Source: Pseudomonas putida (GTDB lineage Bacteria; Pseudomonadota; Gammaproteobacteria; Pseudomonadales; Pseudomonadaceae). From it: a DNA stretch of 64,000 nucleotides. The DNA lies in contig NZ_CP018846.1 of the NCBI RefSeq assembly GCF_002025705.1, positions 310,001 through 374,000 on the forward strand, read 5' to 3'. Made by a program: the position numbers and the translations under genes. The notes under the pieces were generated by a model. It worked only from the letters and a program-made list of their open reading frames with translations, searched no databases and was not told the DNA's origin. Numbering within the stretch: position 1 is the first letter of the stretch; each line of letters starts with the position of its first letter. Below are positions 1-9,556 of the stretch, one piece after another.

Positions 1-687
1 GCAGTGATTCACCATCCCTTGTTCGGAATCGGCATTACCCTGGGCGCCTACCAGATCGTGCTGGCAGCCTATGAAAAGACCCGTTGGATCTTCCTGCAGC
101 CGGTGCTGGTGTCGATGCTGCTGGTGATCGGCGTGCTGCTGACCTGCGGCATCAGCTACGCCGAATACCGCAAGAGCACCGAGATCATGAACATCCTCCT
201 CGGGCCCGCTACCGTGGCCCTGGCGGTGCCGCTCTACCTTAACCTGAGGCGCATCCGGCAACTGTTCTGGCCGACATTTACTACGCTGGTAATCGGAGGC
301 CTGTTCGCCACGGTCTGCTGCCTGCTGCTGGGCTGGTGGTTTGGTGCCGAGCATATGATCCTGATGACCATGGCGCCGAAATCGGTCACTTCACCGATCG
401 CCATGCTGGTGGCCGAGCAGATTGGTGGTGTGGCAGCGTTGGCGGCCGTATTCGTCTTGATTACCGGTGTGATCGGGGCGATCTTCGGCCCGGCGCTGCT
501 GACCCGGTTGGGTGTGCACAGCCCGGAGGCACGTGGCATGTCGTTGGGGGTAACGGCACATGCCGTGGGTACGTCGGTGGCCTTGCAGGAAAGTGACGAA
601 TGCGGCGCCTTTGCCGCGCTGGCGATGAGCCTGATGGGGGTGGCCACGGCGGTGTTCCTGCCGTTGGCGGTCAGCCTGGTGGCTTGA
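1..687 (+). CDS. LrgB/CidB-family membrane protein, 5'-truncated by the window edge
   Basis: The reading frame is already open at base 1 and ends at 687 (at least 228 codons). It is almost entirely hydrophobic, with about six predicted membrane segments, and carries the family-typical segment MAPKSVTSPIAM around residue 125 and a C-terminal AHAVGTSVAL stretch. LrgB/CidB proteins are about 230-240 residues, so roughly ten N-terminal residues lie outside the window; the GTG at position 4 is probably not the true start. The family is the inner-membrane partner of LrgA/CidA holin-like proteins, proposed to modulate murein hydrolase activity or metabolite export. An lrgA-like gene would be expected just upstream. 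The next gene begins nine bases after the stop, suggesting one transcript. Family assignment is confident, the physiological role is not. Confidence 0.85.
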   Translation, partial: AVIHHPLFGIGITLGAYQIVLAAYEKTRWIFLQPVLVSMLLVIGVLLTCGISYAEYRKSTEIMNILLGPATVALAVPLYLNLRRIRQLFWPTFTTLVIGGLFATVCCLLLGWWFGAEHMILMTMAPKSVTSPIAMLVAEQIGGVAALAAVFVLITGVIGAIFGPALLTRLGVHSPEARGMSLGVTAHAVGTSVALQESDECGAFAALAMSLMGVATAVFLPLAVSLVA

Positions 688-696
688 GGAGTTGTG

Positions 697-1287
697 ATGA
701 CGCTACCGCTGTTTCCGCTCAATACCGTGTTGTTTCCCGGTTGCCTGCTGGATCTGCAGATCTTCGAGGCGCGCTACCTGGACATGATTGGCCGCTGCAT
801 GAAGCAGGGTACCGGCTTTGGCGTGGTCTGCATCGTCGAAGGCGAGCAGGTCGGCAAGGCGCCGCCAGTGGTGGCGTCGATCGGCTGCGAAGCGGTGATC
901 CGCGACTTCGTCCAGCAGGACAATGGCTTGCTGGGCATTCGTGTGGAGGGTGTGCGTCGCTTCGAGCTGAGCCAGACCGACGTGCAGAAGGATCAGTTGC
1001 TGGTAGGCGAGGTGCATTGGCTGGCGGAGCAGCCGGACAGCCCATTGATCGAACAGGATGATGATTTGCTGGCGCTGCTGGTCGCCCTCGGCGAGCACCC
1101 GATGGTCGAAGCGCTGGACATGCCGCGGGACGTCGACGGGCGCCAGGCGTTGTCCAACCAGCTGGCGTACCTGTTGCCGTTCATGGAAGAGGACAAGCTG
1201 GATCTGCTGGCGATCGGCTCGCCGGCGCAGCGGCTGGAAGAGATCCAGAAGCTGCTGGAGCGAATTCAGGGTGAGCTGTTCGCCTGA
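697..1287 (+). CDS. Lon-substrate-binding-domain protein (LON_substr_bdg)
   Basis: This 196-residue protein begins with PLFPLNTVLFPG, the hallmark of the N-terminal substrate-binding domain of Lon protease, and the whole protein is this domain with no ATPase or protease part. Stand-alone proteins of this type are widespread in proteobacteria and poorly characterised; binding of unfolded peptide segments is inferred only from Lon. I chose the ATG at 697 because GAGGAG at 686-691 lies at ideal spacing, whereas the in-frame GTG at 694 is too close to it. It follows the LrgB-type gene by nine bases and is probably cotranscribed. It is followed by a REP pair. Confidence 0.85.
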   Translation: MTLPLFPLNTVLFPGCLLDLQIFEARYLDMIGRCMKQGTGFGVVCIVEGEQVGKAPPVVASIGCEAVIRDFVQQDNGLLGIRVEGVRRFELSQTDVQKDQLLVGEVHWLAEQPDSPLIEQDDDLLALLVALGEHPMVEALDMPRDVDGRQALSNQLAYLLPFMEEDKLDLLAIGSPAQRLEEIQKLLERIQGELFA

Positions 1288-1300
1288 TTGAATTCATTGG

Positions 1301-1391
1301 CCTGTACCGGCCTCTTCGCGGCTAAAGCCGCTCCTACAGGTTTGCGCTATCCCTGTGGGAGCGGCTTTAGCCGCGAAGAGGCCAGTACAGG
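1301..1391. repeat. Paired inverted REP-type repeat
   Basis: Two arms of about 40 bases are near-perfect reverse complements. Each contains a GCGGCT-TTAGCCGC-type palindrome and the motif GGAGCGGC, separated by a short spacer (about 1341-1350). It lies between two convergent genes, the usual place for Pseudomonas putida REP/BIME elements. Related units occur at about ten other sites in this window. It could act as a transcription attenuator or gyrase/IHF-type site, but the sequence shows only the structure. Confidence 0.85.
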
Positions 1392-1396
1392 CAAGC

Positions 1397-2713
1397 TCAA
1401 TACTGGTATCGAAGCAGGGCGTGCGGCAGCGCATGCATGGCAAAGAACGCCAGCAACGCGGTACACGCCGGCAACACCAGCCACCATACCCGCAGCGGCA
1501 GTGCAGTCAGCGGCTGGCGATGTTGCACCAGCGTCAAACTCAGTGCGCACACGCAACAGGCCAGCAAGGCCCCGGCCATGATGTCGGTCGGCCAATGCGC
1601 CCCCAGGTAGACCCGCGACAAGGCAATCGCCAGTGCCGGGATGCAGCCCAGCAGTACCCAGGTCAGGCGCATGCGCGGCGGCATGCCGCGCCCCGCCAGT
1701 ACAGCCAGGGTCAGAAAGAACGCGAACGACGCCGAACTGTGCCCGCTGGGCATGCTGTAGCTGGTCAGCGGGTCGCTCAGCACCTCCGGCCTCGCCCGGG
1801 CGAACAGCCATTTCAGCGAGCCGTTGGCCAGGGCCGTGCCGATCAGCGTCCCGCCGGCGAACAGGGCATGGCGCCATTGCCGCGCCAACAACAGCAAGCC
1901 GGTCAGCAGGCCGCCCAGGAAGAACTGTGTCTTGAAGTCGCCCAGGCGGGTCACCAGGACCACGGTGCCGTCGATCATTCGGCTGCGGTGTTCTTGTACC
2001 AGCGTCATCACGCCCTGATCGAATGCCTGCAGGTAGGGCCAGCCAAGGAACACCGCCGTCAGTGCGATGAAGCTGAGGCCGGCGATCAGCCGGGTGCCGT
2101 GCCGCTGATCGCGCAGGCTGCTGTTAAGGCTCAGGCCGATCAGCACCGCCAGGGTGCCGGCGATGATGCCGGCATCCAGCCAGAAGCCTTCCGGCAACGG
2201 CAGGCGCATGGCCGCACCGGTGGCCCAGCCTGGCAGCAGGTAGGCGACCGACCAGCCCGCACCCGCCACCAGGCTGACCGCGATGAAGCGCGGCAGCGGC
2301 ATGTCGAACATCCCGGCGACCATCGGCAGCATCGGCCGCAGCGGGCCGATGAAGCGGCCTACCAGCAGGCTGGCGATGCCGTAACGCTGGAAGTAGGCCT
2401 CGGCGCTGCCAATCCACTCAGGGTGGTGGCGCAGCAACGGCAGGCGGCGGATGTTCTGGTGGAAGTACTTGCCGATGGTGTACGACAGCGCGTCACCGAG
2501 CAGGCCGCCGAGGAACCCCAGCAGCAGGGTTTCCCCAAGGGTGAATGCGCCACTGCCAGCCAGCACGGCAACGGCGAACAGCAGCACCGTGCCTGGCACG
2601 ATGATGCCGGCAATCGCCAGGCACTCCACGCAAGCCACCACAAAAATAGCCAGGCCAAGCCACTGGGGGTTGGCGCTGAGCCAGCCGGTCAGGCTGTCGA
2701 GCCATTGGCCCAT
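1397..2713 (-). CDS. DedA-family / PAP2 phosphatase fusion membrane protein
   Basis: The 438-residue protein joins two membrane domains. Residues about 15-175 are DedA/SNARE-associated type, with the VPGT, GDALSYTIGKY and FxGRFIGPLRP motifs. Residues about 230-410 are a type-2 phosphatidic acid phosphatase, with all three catalytic signatures present: KWLFARARP, PSGHS, and SRVYLGAHWPTD. DedA proteins have been linked to undecaprenyl phosphate or lipid flipping, and PAP2 enzymes remove phosphate from lipid pyrophosphates, so a role in recycling an isoprenoid or phospholipid carrier is inferred. It starts three bases after the glycosylase gene stop and is probably in its operon. The fusion is known in Pseudomonas; its substrate is unknown to me. 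Confidence 0.9.
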   Translation of the reverse strand: MGQWLDSLTGWLSANPQWLGLAIFVVACVECLAIAGIIVPGTVLLFAVAVLAGSGAFTLGETLLLGFLGGLLGDALSYTIGKYFHQNIRRLPLLRHHPEWIGSAEAYFQRYGIASLLVGRFIGPLRPMLPMVAGMFDMPLPRFIAVSLVAGAGWSVAYLLPGWATGAAMRLPLPEGFWLDAGIIAGTLAVLIGLSLNSSLRDQRHGTRLIAGLSFIALTAVFLGWPYLQAFDQGVMTLVQEHRSRMIDGTVVLVTRLGDFKTQFFLGGLLTGLLLLARQWRHALFAGGTLIGTALANGSLKWLFARARPEVLSDPLTSYSMPSGHSSASFAFFLTLAVLAGRGMPPRMRLTWVLLGCIPALAIALSRVYLGAHWPTDIMAGALLACCVCALSLTLVQHRQPLTALPLRVWWLVLPACTALLAFFAMHALPHALLRYQY

Positions 2714-2716
2714 GTT

Positions 2717-3409
2717 TCAGCTTCCTTGTTCGAGTATGAAAAAGTCTTGCCCTTCGACTTGGCCCCGGCGCAGCGGGTTCCGGGTGCAGAAGCGGGCGAA
2801 ATCGGCGTCGACGAAGCGATACGGCAGGTGCTCGTCGCGGCCATGGGGGATACCCAGGCGTGGCGCCTGGACCACCCGCGGCACGGCGATGCCGCAGTCT
2901 TCCACGTACAGGCGCTCAGGATCGAAGCGTTGCGCGTCCCAGTGCGGCACTTTAAGGCCCATGGCCTTGCACAGCAGGGTCTGCCCGGCGCACAGGCGTT
3001 CGGCCGGGCGCAGGTTGCCGCTGGCATCGGGGTTGTTCAGTTGCATCTGCGCCAGGCTGTTGGCACCAGATATGGCATCGAGCCAAGGGTAGGCGGACTT
3101 GATCAGTACCGCATTACCTGGGCCTTGGGCGCTGAAGTTGAGCGAATCACCGCCGCGTGAGTAGTACATGTAGATGTGCCCGCCATCGAGGAACAGCGCC
3201 TTGCGCTTCTCGGTATAGCCAAGCGAGGCGTGGCTGCCCTTGTCGGCCAGGTAGTAAGCCTCGGTCTCGATGATCCGTGCGGCCAGCCACAGGTCGCCGT
3301 GGCGATGGCGAATGACTTTGCCCAGCAACGCCTTGGCCAACGTCTGGGCGTCGCGGTCGAAGAAGCTGTCAGGGAGGGCGCGTGCAGGGCAGGGGGCTGA
3401 GGCTGGCAT
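2717..3409 (-). CDS. 3-methyladenine DNA glycosylase (AAG/MPG family)
   Basis: The 230-residue protein belongs to the alkyladenine glycosylase family of base-excision repair, which excises 3-methyladenine, hypoxanthine and ethenoadenine. Visible signatures are LLGKVIRHR near the N-terminus, the catalytic region RIIETEAYYLADKGSHAS, with the glutamate that activates water, and GGHIYMYYSRGG. The ATG at 3409 is preferred; a TTG at 3448 would add 13 unconserved residues, and neither has a strong ribosome site. It is the first gene of a two-gene unit with the DedA-PAP2 gene and is divergent from proA. Confidence 0.88.
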   Translation of the reverse strand: MPASAPCPARALPDSFFDRDAQTLAKALLGKVIRHRHGDLWLAARIIETEAYYLADKGSHASLGYTEKRKALFLDGGHIYMYYSRGGDSLNFSAQGPGNAVLIKSAYPWLDAISGANSLAQMQLNNPDASGNLRPAERLCAGQTLLCKAMGLKVPHWDAQRFDPERLYVEDCGIAVPRVVQAPRLGIPHGRDEHLPYRFVDADFARFCTRNPLRRGQVEGQDFFILEQGS

Positions 3410-3613
3410 GCTGGCGGTTCGTGGCAGTAAAGGCCGGGATGATAGCAATGAATAGCTTAATCGAGGCTGAACCCGGACTGTTCGATAAGCGCGGTTACAT
3501 CTTTCCTATGGAATCTTGTGAGCCATTTTCTACCATCCGCCACCCGCCGCTGGGCGTATACCTGCGCGACAGTTATAATCAGCCGATTTCCCCTTCGCCA
3601 AGACACCGAACCC

Positions 3614-4885
3614 ATGACTGAGTCCGTTCTTGACTACATGACCCGCCTGGGTCGCGCCGCTCGCCAGGCTTCCCGCGTCATCGCACGTGCCAGCACCGCG
3701 CAGAAGAACCGCGCCCTGCAGGCCGCCGCCGATGCGCTCGATGCCGCGCGCGCCGAGCTTGCCGCAGCCAATGAACTGGACCTGGCCGCCGGCCGTGCCA
3801 ATGGCCTGGAGCCAGCGCTGCTTGACCGCCTGGCGCTGACCCCGGCGCGCATCGACGGCATGATCACTGGCCTGCGCCAGGTTGCCAGCCTGCCAGACCC
3901 GGTTGGTGCCATCCGCGACATGAGCTACCGCCCGTCGGGCATCCAGGTCGGCAAGATGCGCGTGCCTCTGGGGGTGATCGGGATCATCTACGAGTCGCGT
4001 CCGAACGTGACCATCGATGCCGCCAGCCTGTGCCTGAAGTCGGGCAACGCGACCATCCTGCGTGGCGGCTCCGAGGCTATCCATTCCAACCGTGCCATCG
4101 CCATCTGCATTCAGCGTGGCCTGGCTGCAGCGGGCCTGCCGGCTGCCGTGGTGCAAGTGGTCGAGACCACCGACCGCGAAGCCGTTGGTGCGCTGATCAG
4201 CATGCCTGAGTTCGTCGATGTCATCGTGCCGCGTGGCGGCCGTGGCCTGATCGAGCGCATCAGCCGCGACGCCCGCGTGCCGGTCATCAAGCACCTGGAC
4301 GGCATCTGCCACGTCTATGTGGCCGAGCACGCCGACCTGGACAAGGCCTGGCGCGTGGCATTCAACGCCAAGACCTACCGCTACGGCATCTGTGGCGCGA
4401 TGGAAACCCTGCTGGTCGACCAGCGCGTGGCTGAAGGCTTCTTGCCGGAAATGGCCCGTCGCTTCCAGGAGAAAGGGGTCGAGCTGCGTGGTTGCGAGCG
4501 TACCCGCGCGCTGATCGATGCCAAGCCGGCCACTGAAGACGACTGGCACACCGAGTACCTCGACGCGATCCTGTCGATCCGCGTAGTCGACGGCCTGGAC
4601 CATGCCATCGAGCACATCAACCAGTACGGCTCGCACCACACCGACTCGATCATCACCGAACACCAGGGCCAGGCCCGACAGTTCATGGCCGAAGTCGATT
4701 CGGCATCGGTGATGCTCAACACCCCGACCTGCTTCGCCGATGGCTTCGAGTACGGCCTGGGCGCGGAAATCGGCATTTCCACCGACAAGCTGCACGCCCG
4801 CGGCCCCGTCGGCCTGGAAGGCCTGACCTGTGAGAAGTACGTGGTGATCGGTGACGGCCAGCTACGCGGTCAGGAGTCCTGCTGA
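3614..4885 (+). CDS. proA: Gamma-glutamyl phosphate reductase
   Basis: The 423-residue enzyme carries out the second step of proline synthesis, NADPH-dependent reduction of glutamyl-5-phosphate to the semialdehyde in the cytoplasm. The aldehyde-dehydrogenase-like fold is evident from [17 protein letters not shown] (NADP domain) and from the active-site cysteine at about residue 260 in [12 protein letters not shown]. The usual proteobacterial version reads RPG-CNA here, a substitution pattern I recall as normal in Pseudomonas. Length matches the family. I chose the ATG at 3614; an upstream in-frame extension to 3518 is unsupported. nadD begins immediately after the stop. Confidence 0.97.
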   Translation: MTESVLDYMTRLGRAARQASRVIARASTAQKNRALQAAADALDAARAELAAANELDLAAGRANGLEPALLDRLALTPARIDGMITGLRQVASLPDPVGAIRDMSYRPSGIQVGKMRVPLGVIGIIYESRPNVTIDAASLCLKSGNATILRGGSEAIHSNRAIAICIQRGLAAAGLPAAVVQVVETTDREAVGALISMPEFVDVIVPRGGRGLIERISRDARVPVIKHLDGICHVYVAEHADLDKAWRVAFNAKTYRYGICGAMETLLVDQRVAEGFLPEMARRFQEKGVELRGCERTRALIDAKPATEDDWHTEYLDAILSIRVVDGLDHAIEHINQYGSHHTDSIITEHQGQARQFMAEVDSASVMLNTPTCFADGFEYGLGAEIGISTDKLHARGPVGLEGLTCEKYVVIGDGQLRGQESC

Positions 4886-4886
4886 G

Positions 4887-5546
4887 TTGAGCAAGGCCCA
4901 GGCAGTCCGGCGCATCGGCATTCTTGGCGGTACCTTCGACCCCGTGCACATCGGCCATCTGCGCAGCGCGCTGGAAGTGGCCGAGTTCATGGGGCTCGAT
5001 GAGCTGCGCCTGTTGCCCAATGCCCGCCCGCCACACCGCGATACCCCGCAGGTGGCGGCTCAGGATCGCCTGGCCATGGTGCGCGAAGCGGTACAGGGCG
5101 TAGCCTGCCTGAGCGTCGATGCCCGCGAGCTCGAGCGCGACAAACCGTCGTACACCATCGACACGCTGGAGTCGCTGCGCGCCGAGCTGGGCGTCGAAGA
5201 CCAGCTGTTCCTGGTCCTGGGCTGGGACGCTTTCTGCGGCCTGCCTGGCTGGCACCGCTGGGAAGAACTGCTGCAATACTGTCACATCCTGGTGCTGCAG
5301 CGCCCGGATGCCGACGTTGAACCCCCTGACGAGTTGCGCAACCTGCTGGCTGCGCGCTCGGAGAGCGATCCCACCGCCATGTCCGGCCCGGCGGGGAATA
5401 TTTCGTTCGTCTGGCAGACGCCGCTTGCGGTGTCGGCTACACAGATCCGACAGCTGCTGGCCAGCGGCAAATCGGTGAGGTTCCTGGTGCCGGACGCCGT
5501 ACTGGCCTACATCGAGGCGCACGAACTGTATCGTGCCCCTAACTGA
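4887..5546 (+). CDS. nadD: Nicotinate-nucleotide adenylyltransferase, TTG start
   Basis: NadD (219 residues) transfers AMP from ATP to nicotinate mononucleotide in NAD synthesis. The nucleotidyltransferase signature [12 protein letters not shown] lies at residues 13-24 and the second ATP motif SATQIRQLL near residue 190. The frame has no usable ATG: I chose TTG at 4887, one base after the proA stop, because AGGAG at 4872-4876 precedes it by ten bases and the protein then starts SKAQAV. A GTG at 4851 inside proA would give 12 extra residues. Translational coupling to proA is likely. Confidence 0.93.
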   Translation: MSKAQAVRRIGILGGTFDPVHIGHLRSALEVAEFMGLDELRLLPNARPPHRDTPQVAAQDRLAMVREAVQGVACLSVDARELERDKPSYTIDTLESLRAELGVEDQLFLVLGWDAFCGLPGWHRWEELLQYCHILVLQRPDADVEPPDELRNLLAARSESDPTAMSGPAGNISFVWQTPLAVSATQIRQLLASGKSVRFLVPDAVLAYIEAHELYRAPN

Positions 5547-5591
5547 CGGTGCCCCCAGGGCGCCTCATCCAAACGAGTTGAAGAGTTTTAT

Positions 5592-6014
5592 ATGAGCAAG
5601 CAGAAAATCAATGGCGAAGAACTGGTCAAACTGACCATCAGCGCCCTGGAAGACGTCAAGGCCCAGGACATTCAGGTCATCGACGTGCGCGAAAAGCACA
5701 GCCTGACCGACTACATGATCATTGCCACCGGTACTTCCAACCGCCAAATCAACGCGATGCTGGAAAAGGTCCGTGAAACGGTCAAGAAACAAGGCGCGCA
5801 ACCACTGGGTGAAGAAGGCAAGGGCGACAGCGATTGGGTACTGCTGGACCTGAACGACGTCATCGTTCACATGATGACCGCCGCTGCCCGCCAGTTCTAC
5901 GACCTGGAGCGCCTGTGGATGGGCGCCGAGCAGAGCCGTGCCGCCGACGCCAAGCACCACAGCCCGGAAAACGCCAGCGACTACTTCACCGACAAGCTGA
6001 AAGACCGGGAATAA
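5592..6014 (+). CDS. rsfS: Ribosome silencing factor RsfS
   Basis: The 140-residue protein of the Iojap/RsfS family binds ribosomal protein uL14 on the 50S subunit and blocks subunit joining when nutrients are low. The core DIQVIDVREKHSLTDYMIIATG and the DSDWVLLDLNDVIVHMM stretch are diagnostic. It sits between nadD and rlmH, the classical arrangement, and the next gene starts nine bases after its stop. The C-terminal 20 residues (rich in charged residues) extend beyond the core domain, as usual in gammaproteobacteria. Confidence 0.95.
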   Translation: MSKQKINGEELVKLTISALEDVKAQDIQVIDVREKHSLTDYMIIATGTSNRQINAMLEKVRETVKKQGAQPLGEEGKGDSDWVLLDLNDVIVHMMTAAARQFYDLERLWMGAEQSRAADAKHHSPENASDYFTDKLKDRE

Positions 6015-6023
6015 GGAAGCGTC

Positions 6024-6491
6024 GTGCGTCTTCGCCTGATCGCGGTCGGCTCGCGCATGCCCAAGTGGGTCGAGGAAGGCTGGCATGAATATGCCAAGCG
6101 CCTGCCCCAGGAGCTGTCGCTCGAGCTGGTGGAAATCCCGCTGAACACCCGTGGCAAGAATGCCGACGTCGCCCGCCTGATCCGTCAGGAGGGCGAAGCC
6201 ATGCTGAGCAAGGTTCAGCCTGGGGAACGCATCGTCACCCTCGAGGTCCATGGCAAGCCCTGGAGTACCGAGCAGCTGGCGACCGAGCTGGACCGCTGGC
6301 GCCTGGACTCGCGTACGGTGAATTTGATGGTGGGCGGCCCGGAAGGGCTGGCGCCTGAGGTCTGTGCGCGCGCCGAGCAACGCTGGTCGCTGTCGCCGCT
6401 GACCCTGCCGCACCCGTTGGTAAGGATACTCATCGGCGAGCAGATCTACCGCGCCTGGACAGTATTGTCCGGGCACCCTTACCACAAATGA
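6024..6491 (+). CDS. rlmH: 23S rRNA pseudouridine-1915 N3-methyltransferase
   Basis: RlmH (155 residues, the standard length) is a SPOUT-class methyltransferase that methylates pseudouridine 1915 of 23S rRNA in helix 69 using S-adenosylmethionine. The trefoil-knot motifs are seen as [17 protein letters not shown] [14 protein letters not shown] at about residues 98-111 and the C-terminal [20 protein letters not shown]. The start is GTG at 6024 after a GGAAG ribosome site. It is part of the same operon as rsfS and mrdA. Confidence 0.96.
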   Translation: MRLRLIAVGSRMPKWVEEGWHEYAKRLPQELSLELVEIPLNTRGKNADVARLIRQEGEAMLSKVQPGERIVTLEVHGKPWSTEQLATELDRWRLDSRTVNLMVGGPEGLAPEVCARAEQRWSLSPLTLPHPLVRILIGEQIYRAWTVLSGHPYHK

Positions 6492-6507
6492 GCCTGTAAG
6501 CAGTCCG

Positions 6508-8397
6508 ATGTCGCAGCCGATCCGTCTCAAGGACCACGAGAAAGACGCCCGCCTGGTGCGTAACCGCGTCGTTGTCGGCGCGGTGGCGGTGATACTGCTC
6601 ATCTGCGTGCTGGTTGCGCGGCTGTACTACTTGCAGATCATCCAGTACGACTATCACTCCACGCTGTCGGAGAACAACCGGGTGCATGTGCAGCCGATTC
6701 CGCCTACGCGTGGCCTGATTTTTGACCGCAACGGCGTGATCATTGCCGACAACCGGCCTAGCTTCAGCCTGTCCATGACTCGCGAACGTGCGGGTAACTG
6801 GCAGGAAGTGCTGGATACCATCGTCGAAGTACTGGACTTGACGGCGGATGACCGGGCGATTTTCGAAAAGCGCATGAAGCAGGGGCGTCGGCCGTTCGAG
6901 CCGGTGCCGATCCTGTTCGAGCTGAACGAGGAGCAGATTGCCCGCGTGGCGGTCAACCAGTTCCGCCTGCCCGGCGTGGAAGTCGTCGCCCAGCTGGTGC
7001 GCCACTACCCTCAGGGTGCGCATTTCGCCCACTCGGTCGGTTATGTCGGGCGGATCAACGAGAAAGAACTGAAAACCCTCGACCCGGTCAATTACAGCGG
7101 CACCCACCATATCGGCAAGACCGGCATCGAGCGCTTCTACGAGCCTGAGCTGCACGGTCAGGTCGGTTACGAGGAGGTCGAGACCAACGCCCGGGGCCGT
7201 GTGCTGCGGGTGCTCAAGCGCACCGATCCGAAGCCGGGCAAGGACATCGTGCTGAGCCTCGACATCAAGCTGCAGGAGGCCGCCGAGGCCGCTCTGGGTG
7301 GCCGGCGGGGCGCCGTGGTGGCGCTCGACCCGCGTACCGGTGAGGTGCTGGCGATGGTCAGCCAGCCCAGCTTCGACCCCAACCTGTTCGTCACTGGCAT
7401 CAGCTTCAAGGCCTATGCCGAGCTGCGCGACTCGATCGACCGGCCACTGTTCAACCGCGTCCTGCGCGGCCTGTATCCGCCGGGCTCGACCATCAAACCG
7501 GCAGTTGCCATTGCCGGCCTCGACAGTGGGGTGGTCAACGCCAGTAGCCGGGTGTTCGACCCGGGCTACTACCAGTTGCCCAACTACGATCACAAATACC
7601 GTAACTGGAACCGTACCGGTGATGGTTGGGTCGATCTGGACACCGCGATCATGCGCTCCAATGACACCTACTTCTACGACCTTGCCCACAAGATGGGCAT
7701 CGATCGGCTGTCCAGTTACATGAACAAGTTCGGCATCGGCCAGAAGGTGGCCCTCGACATGTTCGAGGAGTCGCCCGGGCTGATGCCGTCGCGCGAGTGG
7801 AAGCGAGCCACCCGCCGGCAAGCCTGGTTCCCGGGGGAAACGCTGATCCTCGGCATCGGCCAGGGCTACATGCAAGCCACGCCGCTGCAACTGGCCCAGG
7901 CCACCGCGCTGATCGCCAACAAGGGCGTGTGGAACCGCCCGCACCTGGCCAAGACCATCGAAGGTCAGCCGCCGGTGGACCCCAACCCGATGGAAGACAT
8001 CGTCCTGCGTGACAAGTCCGATTGGGCCAAGGTCACCCACGGCATGGAGCAAGTGATGCACAACGCCCGCGGTACCGCCCGCAAGGCTGCGGCCGGCGCC
8101 CAGTACCGCATCGCCGGCAAGAGCGGTACCGCCCAGGTGGTGGCCATCAAGCAGGGCGAGAAGTACGACCGCAACAAACTCCAGGAACGCCACCGCGACC
8201 ACGCGCTGTTCGTCGCCTTCGCCCCAGCTGACGATCCGAAGATCGTGGTCTCGGTGATGGTCGAGAACGGTGAGTCCGGCTCTGGCGTTGCAGCACCCGT
8301 CGTGCGGCAGATCATGGACGCCTGGCTGCTCGATGAGAGCGGCCGGCTCAAGACTGAATTCGCGCCTGCCACCGTCGCCCAGGAAACGGCCCAGTGA
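6508..8397 (+). CDS. mrdA: Penicillin-binding protein 2 (elongasome transpeptidase)
   Basis: The 629-residue class B PBP has one N-terminal membrane anchor (about residues 20-42), a dimerisation domain and a transpeptidase domain. The catalytic serine is in PPGSTIKP near residue 328, the SxN motif is SND near residue 385, and the KTG-type motif is KSGTAQV near residue 539. It cross-links peptidoglycan during side-wall growth together with RodA, encoded next, and is a beta-lactam (mecillinam) target. rodA overlaps its stop by four bases, so the two are translationally coupled. Confidence 0.97.
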   Translation: MSQPIRLKDHEKDARLVRNRVVVGAVAVILLICVLVARLYYLQIIQYDYHSTLSENNRVHVQPIPPTRGLIFDRNGVIIADNRPSFSLSMTRERAGNWQEVLDTIVEVLDLTADDRAIFEKRMKQGRRPFEPVPILFELNEEQIARVAVNQFRLPGVEVVAQLVRHYPQGAHFAHSVGYVGRINEKELKTLDPVNYSGTHHIGKTGIERFYEPELHGQVGYEEVETNARGRVLRVLKRTDPKPGKDIVLSLDIKLQEAAEAALGGRRGAVVALDPRTGEVLAMVSQPSFDPNLFVTGISFKAYAELRDSIDRPLFNRVLRGLYPPGSTIKPAVAIAGLDSGVVNASSRVFDPGYYQLPNYDHKYRNWNRTGDGWVDLDTAIMRSNDTYFYDLAHKMGIDRLSSYMNKFGIGQKVALDMFEESPGLMPSREWKRATRRQAWFPGETLILGIGQGYMQATPLQLAQATALIANKGVWNRPHLAKTIEGQPPVDPNPMEDIVLRDKSDWAKVTHGMEQVMHNARGTARKAAAGAQYRIAGKSGTAQVVAIKQGEKYDRNKLQERHRDHALFVAFAPADDPKIVVSVMVENGESGSGVAAPVVRQIMDAWLLDESGRLKTEFAPATVAQETAQ

Positions 8398-9539
8398 AGA
8401 ATAATTTCGATCGCATGCTCTCCAGCGAGGACGTGATGCGTCGACGCGCCAGCTTCCTGCAGCGCATCCACATCGACGGCCCCTTGCTGATCATCCTGCT
8501 GACCCTCGCGGCCGGCAGCCTGTTCGTCCTCTATTCGGCCAGTGGCAAGAACTGGGACCTGCTGCTCAAGCAGGCTACCTCGTTCGGTATCGGCCTGGTC
8601 TCGATGTTCGTCATCGCCCAGCTGGAGCCACGCTTCATGGCGCGCTGGGTGCCGTTGGCGTATCTGGTGGGGGTATTCCTGCTGGTGGTGGTGGACGTCA
8701 TGGGCCACAACGCCATGGGCGCCACGCGCTGGATCAACATCCCCGGGGTGATCCGCTTCCAGCCCTCGGAGTTCCTCAAGATCATCATGCCGGCGACCAT
8801 CGCCTGGTACCTCTCCAAGCGCACCTTGCCGCCGCACTTGAAACACGTGGCAATAAGCCTGGTGTTGATCGGTGTGCCGTTCATTCTTATCGTCCGCCAA
8901 CCTGACTTGGGCACGGCGCTGCTGATTCTCGCCTCCGGCGCATTCGTGCTGTTCATGGGTGGCCTGCGTTGGCGCTGGATTCTCAGCGTGCTTGCAGCGA
9001 CGGTGCCCGTAGCGGTGGCGATGTGGTTCTTCGTGATGCACGACTACCAGAAGCAGCGCGTACTGACCTTCCTCGACCCGGAGAGCGACCCGCTGGGCAC
9101 CGGCTGGAACATCATCCAGTCAAAGGCGGCGATCGGCTCCGGTGGCGTGTTCGGCAAGGGTTGGCTGCTGGGTACCCAGTCGCACCTGGACTTCCTGCCG
9201 GAAAGCCACACCGACTTCATCATCGCGGTGCTTGGCGAGGAGTTCGGCCTGGTCGGTATCTGTCTGCTGCTGATCGTCTATCTGCTGCTGATCGGCCGCG
9301 GGCTGATGATCACCGCGCAGGCGCAGACCCTGTTCGGCAAGCTGTTGGCGGGCAGCCTGACCATGACCTTCTTTGTATATGTGTTCGTCAATATCGGTAT
9401 GGTCAGTGGCCTGTTGCCTGTAGTGGGTGTGCCGCTGCCCTTCATTAGCTATGGCGGAACTTCGTTGGTGACGCTGCTGTCAGCGTTTGGCGTTCTGATG
9501 TCGATCCATACGCACCGCAAATGGATCGCGCAGGTTTGA
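8394..9539 (+). CDS. rodA: RodA peptidoglycan glycosyltransferase
   Basis: The 381-residue SEDS-family protein has about ten membrane segments and the characteristic WINIPGVIRFQPSEFLKI and C-terminal PLPFISYGGTSLVT motifs. It polymerises lipid II into glycan strands for rod-shape elongation with PBP2. The start is GTG at 8394, overlapping the mrdA stop in GTGA. The aspartate in the large periplasmic loop region SHLDFLPESHTDFI fits the family. mltB follows directly. Confidence 0.97.
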   Translation: MKNNFDRMLSSEDVMRRRASFLQRIHIDGPLLIILLTLAAGSLFVLYSASGKNWDLLLKQATSFGIGLVSMFVIAQLEPRFMARWVPLAYLVGVFLLVVVDVMGHNAMGATRWINIPGVIRFQPSEFLKIIMPATIAWYLSKRTLPPHLKHVAISLVLIGVPFILIVRQPDLGTALLILASGAFVLFMGGLRWRWILSVLAATVPVAVAMWFFVMHDYQKQRVLTFLDPESDPLGTGWNIIQSKAAIGSGGVFGKGWLLGTQSHLDFLPESHTDFIIAVLGEEFGLVGICLLLIVYLLLIGRGLMITAQAQTLFGKLLAGSLTMTFFVYVFVNIGMVSGLLPVVGVPLPFISYGGTSLVTLLSAFGVLMSIHTHRKWIAQV

Positions 9540-9556
9540 ATAAGGTGAAGAATTTA

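Noticed and set aside
1355-3160. Long plus-strand frame of 601 codons opposite the DedA-PAP2 gene
   Set aside because: It is Gln/Arg/His-rich as expected for an antisense shadow in high-GC DNA, runs across the REP and two real genes, and lacks a ribosome site.
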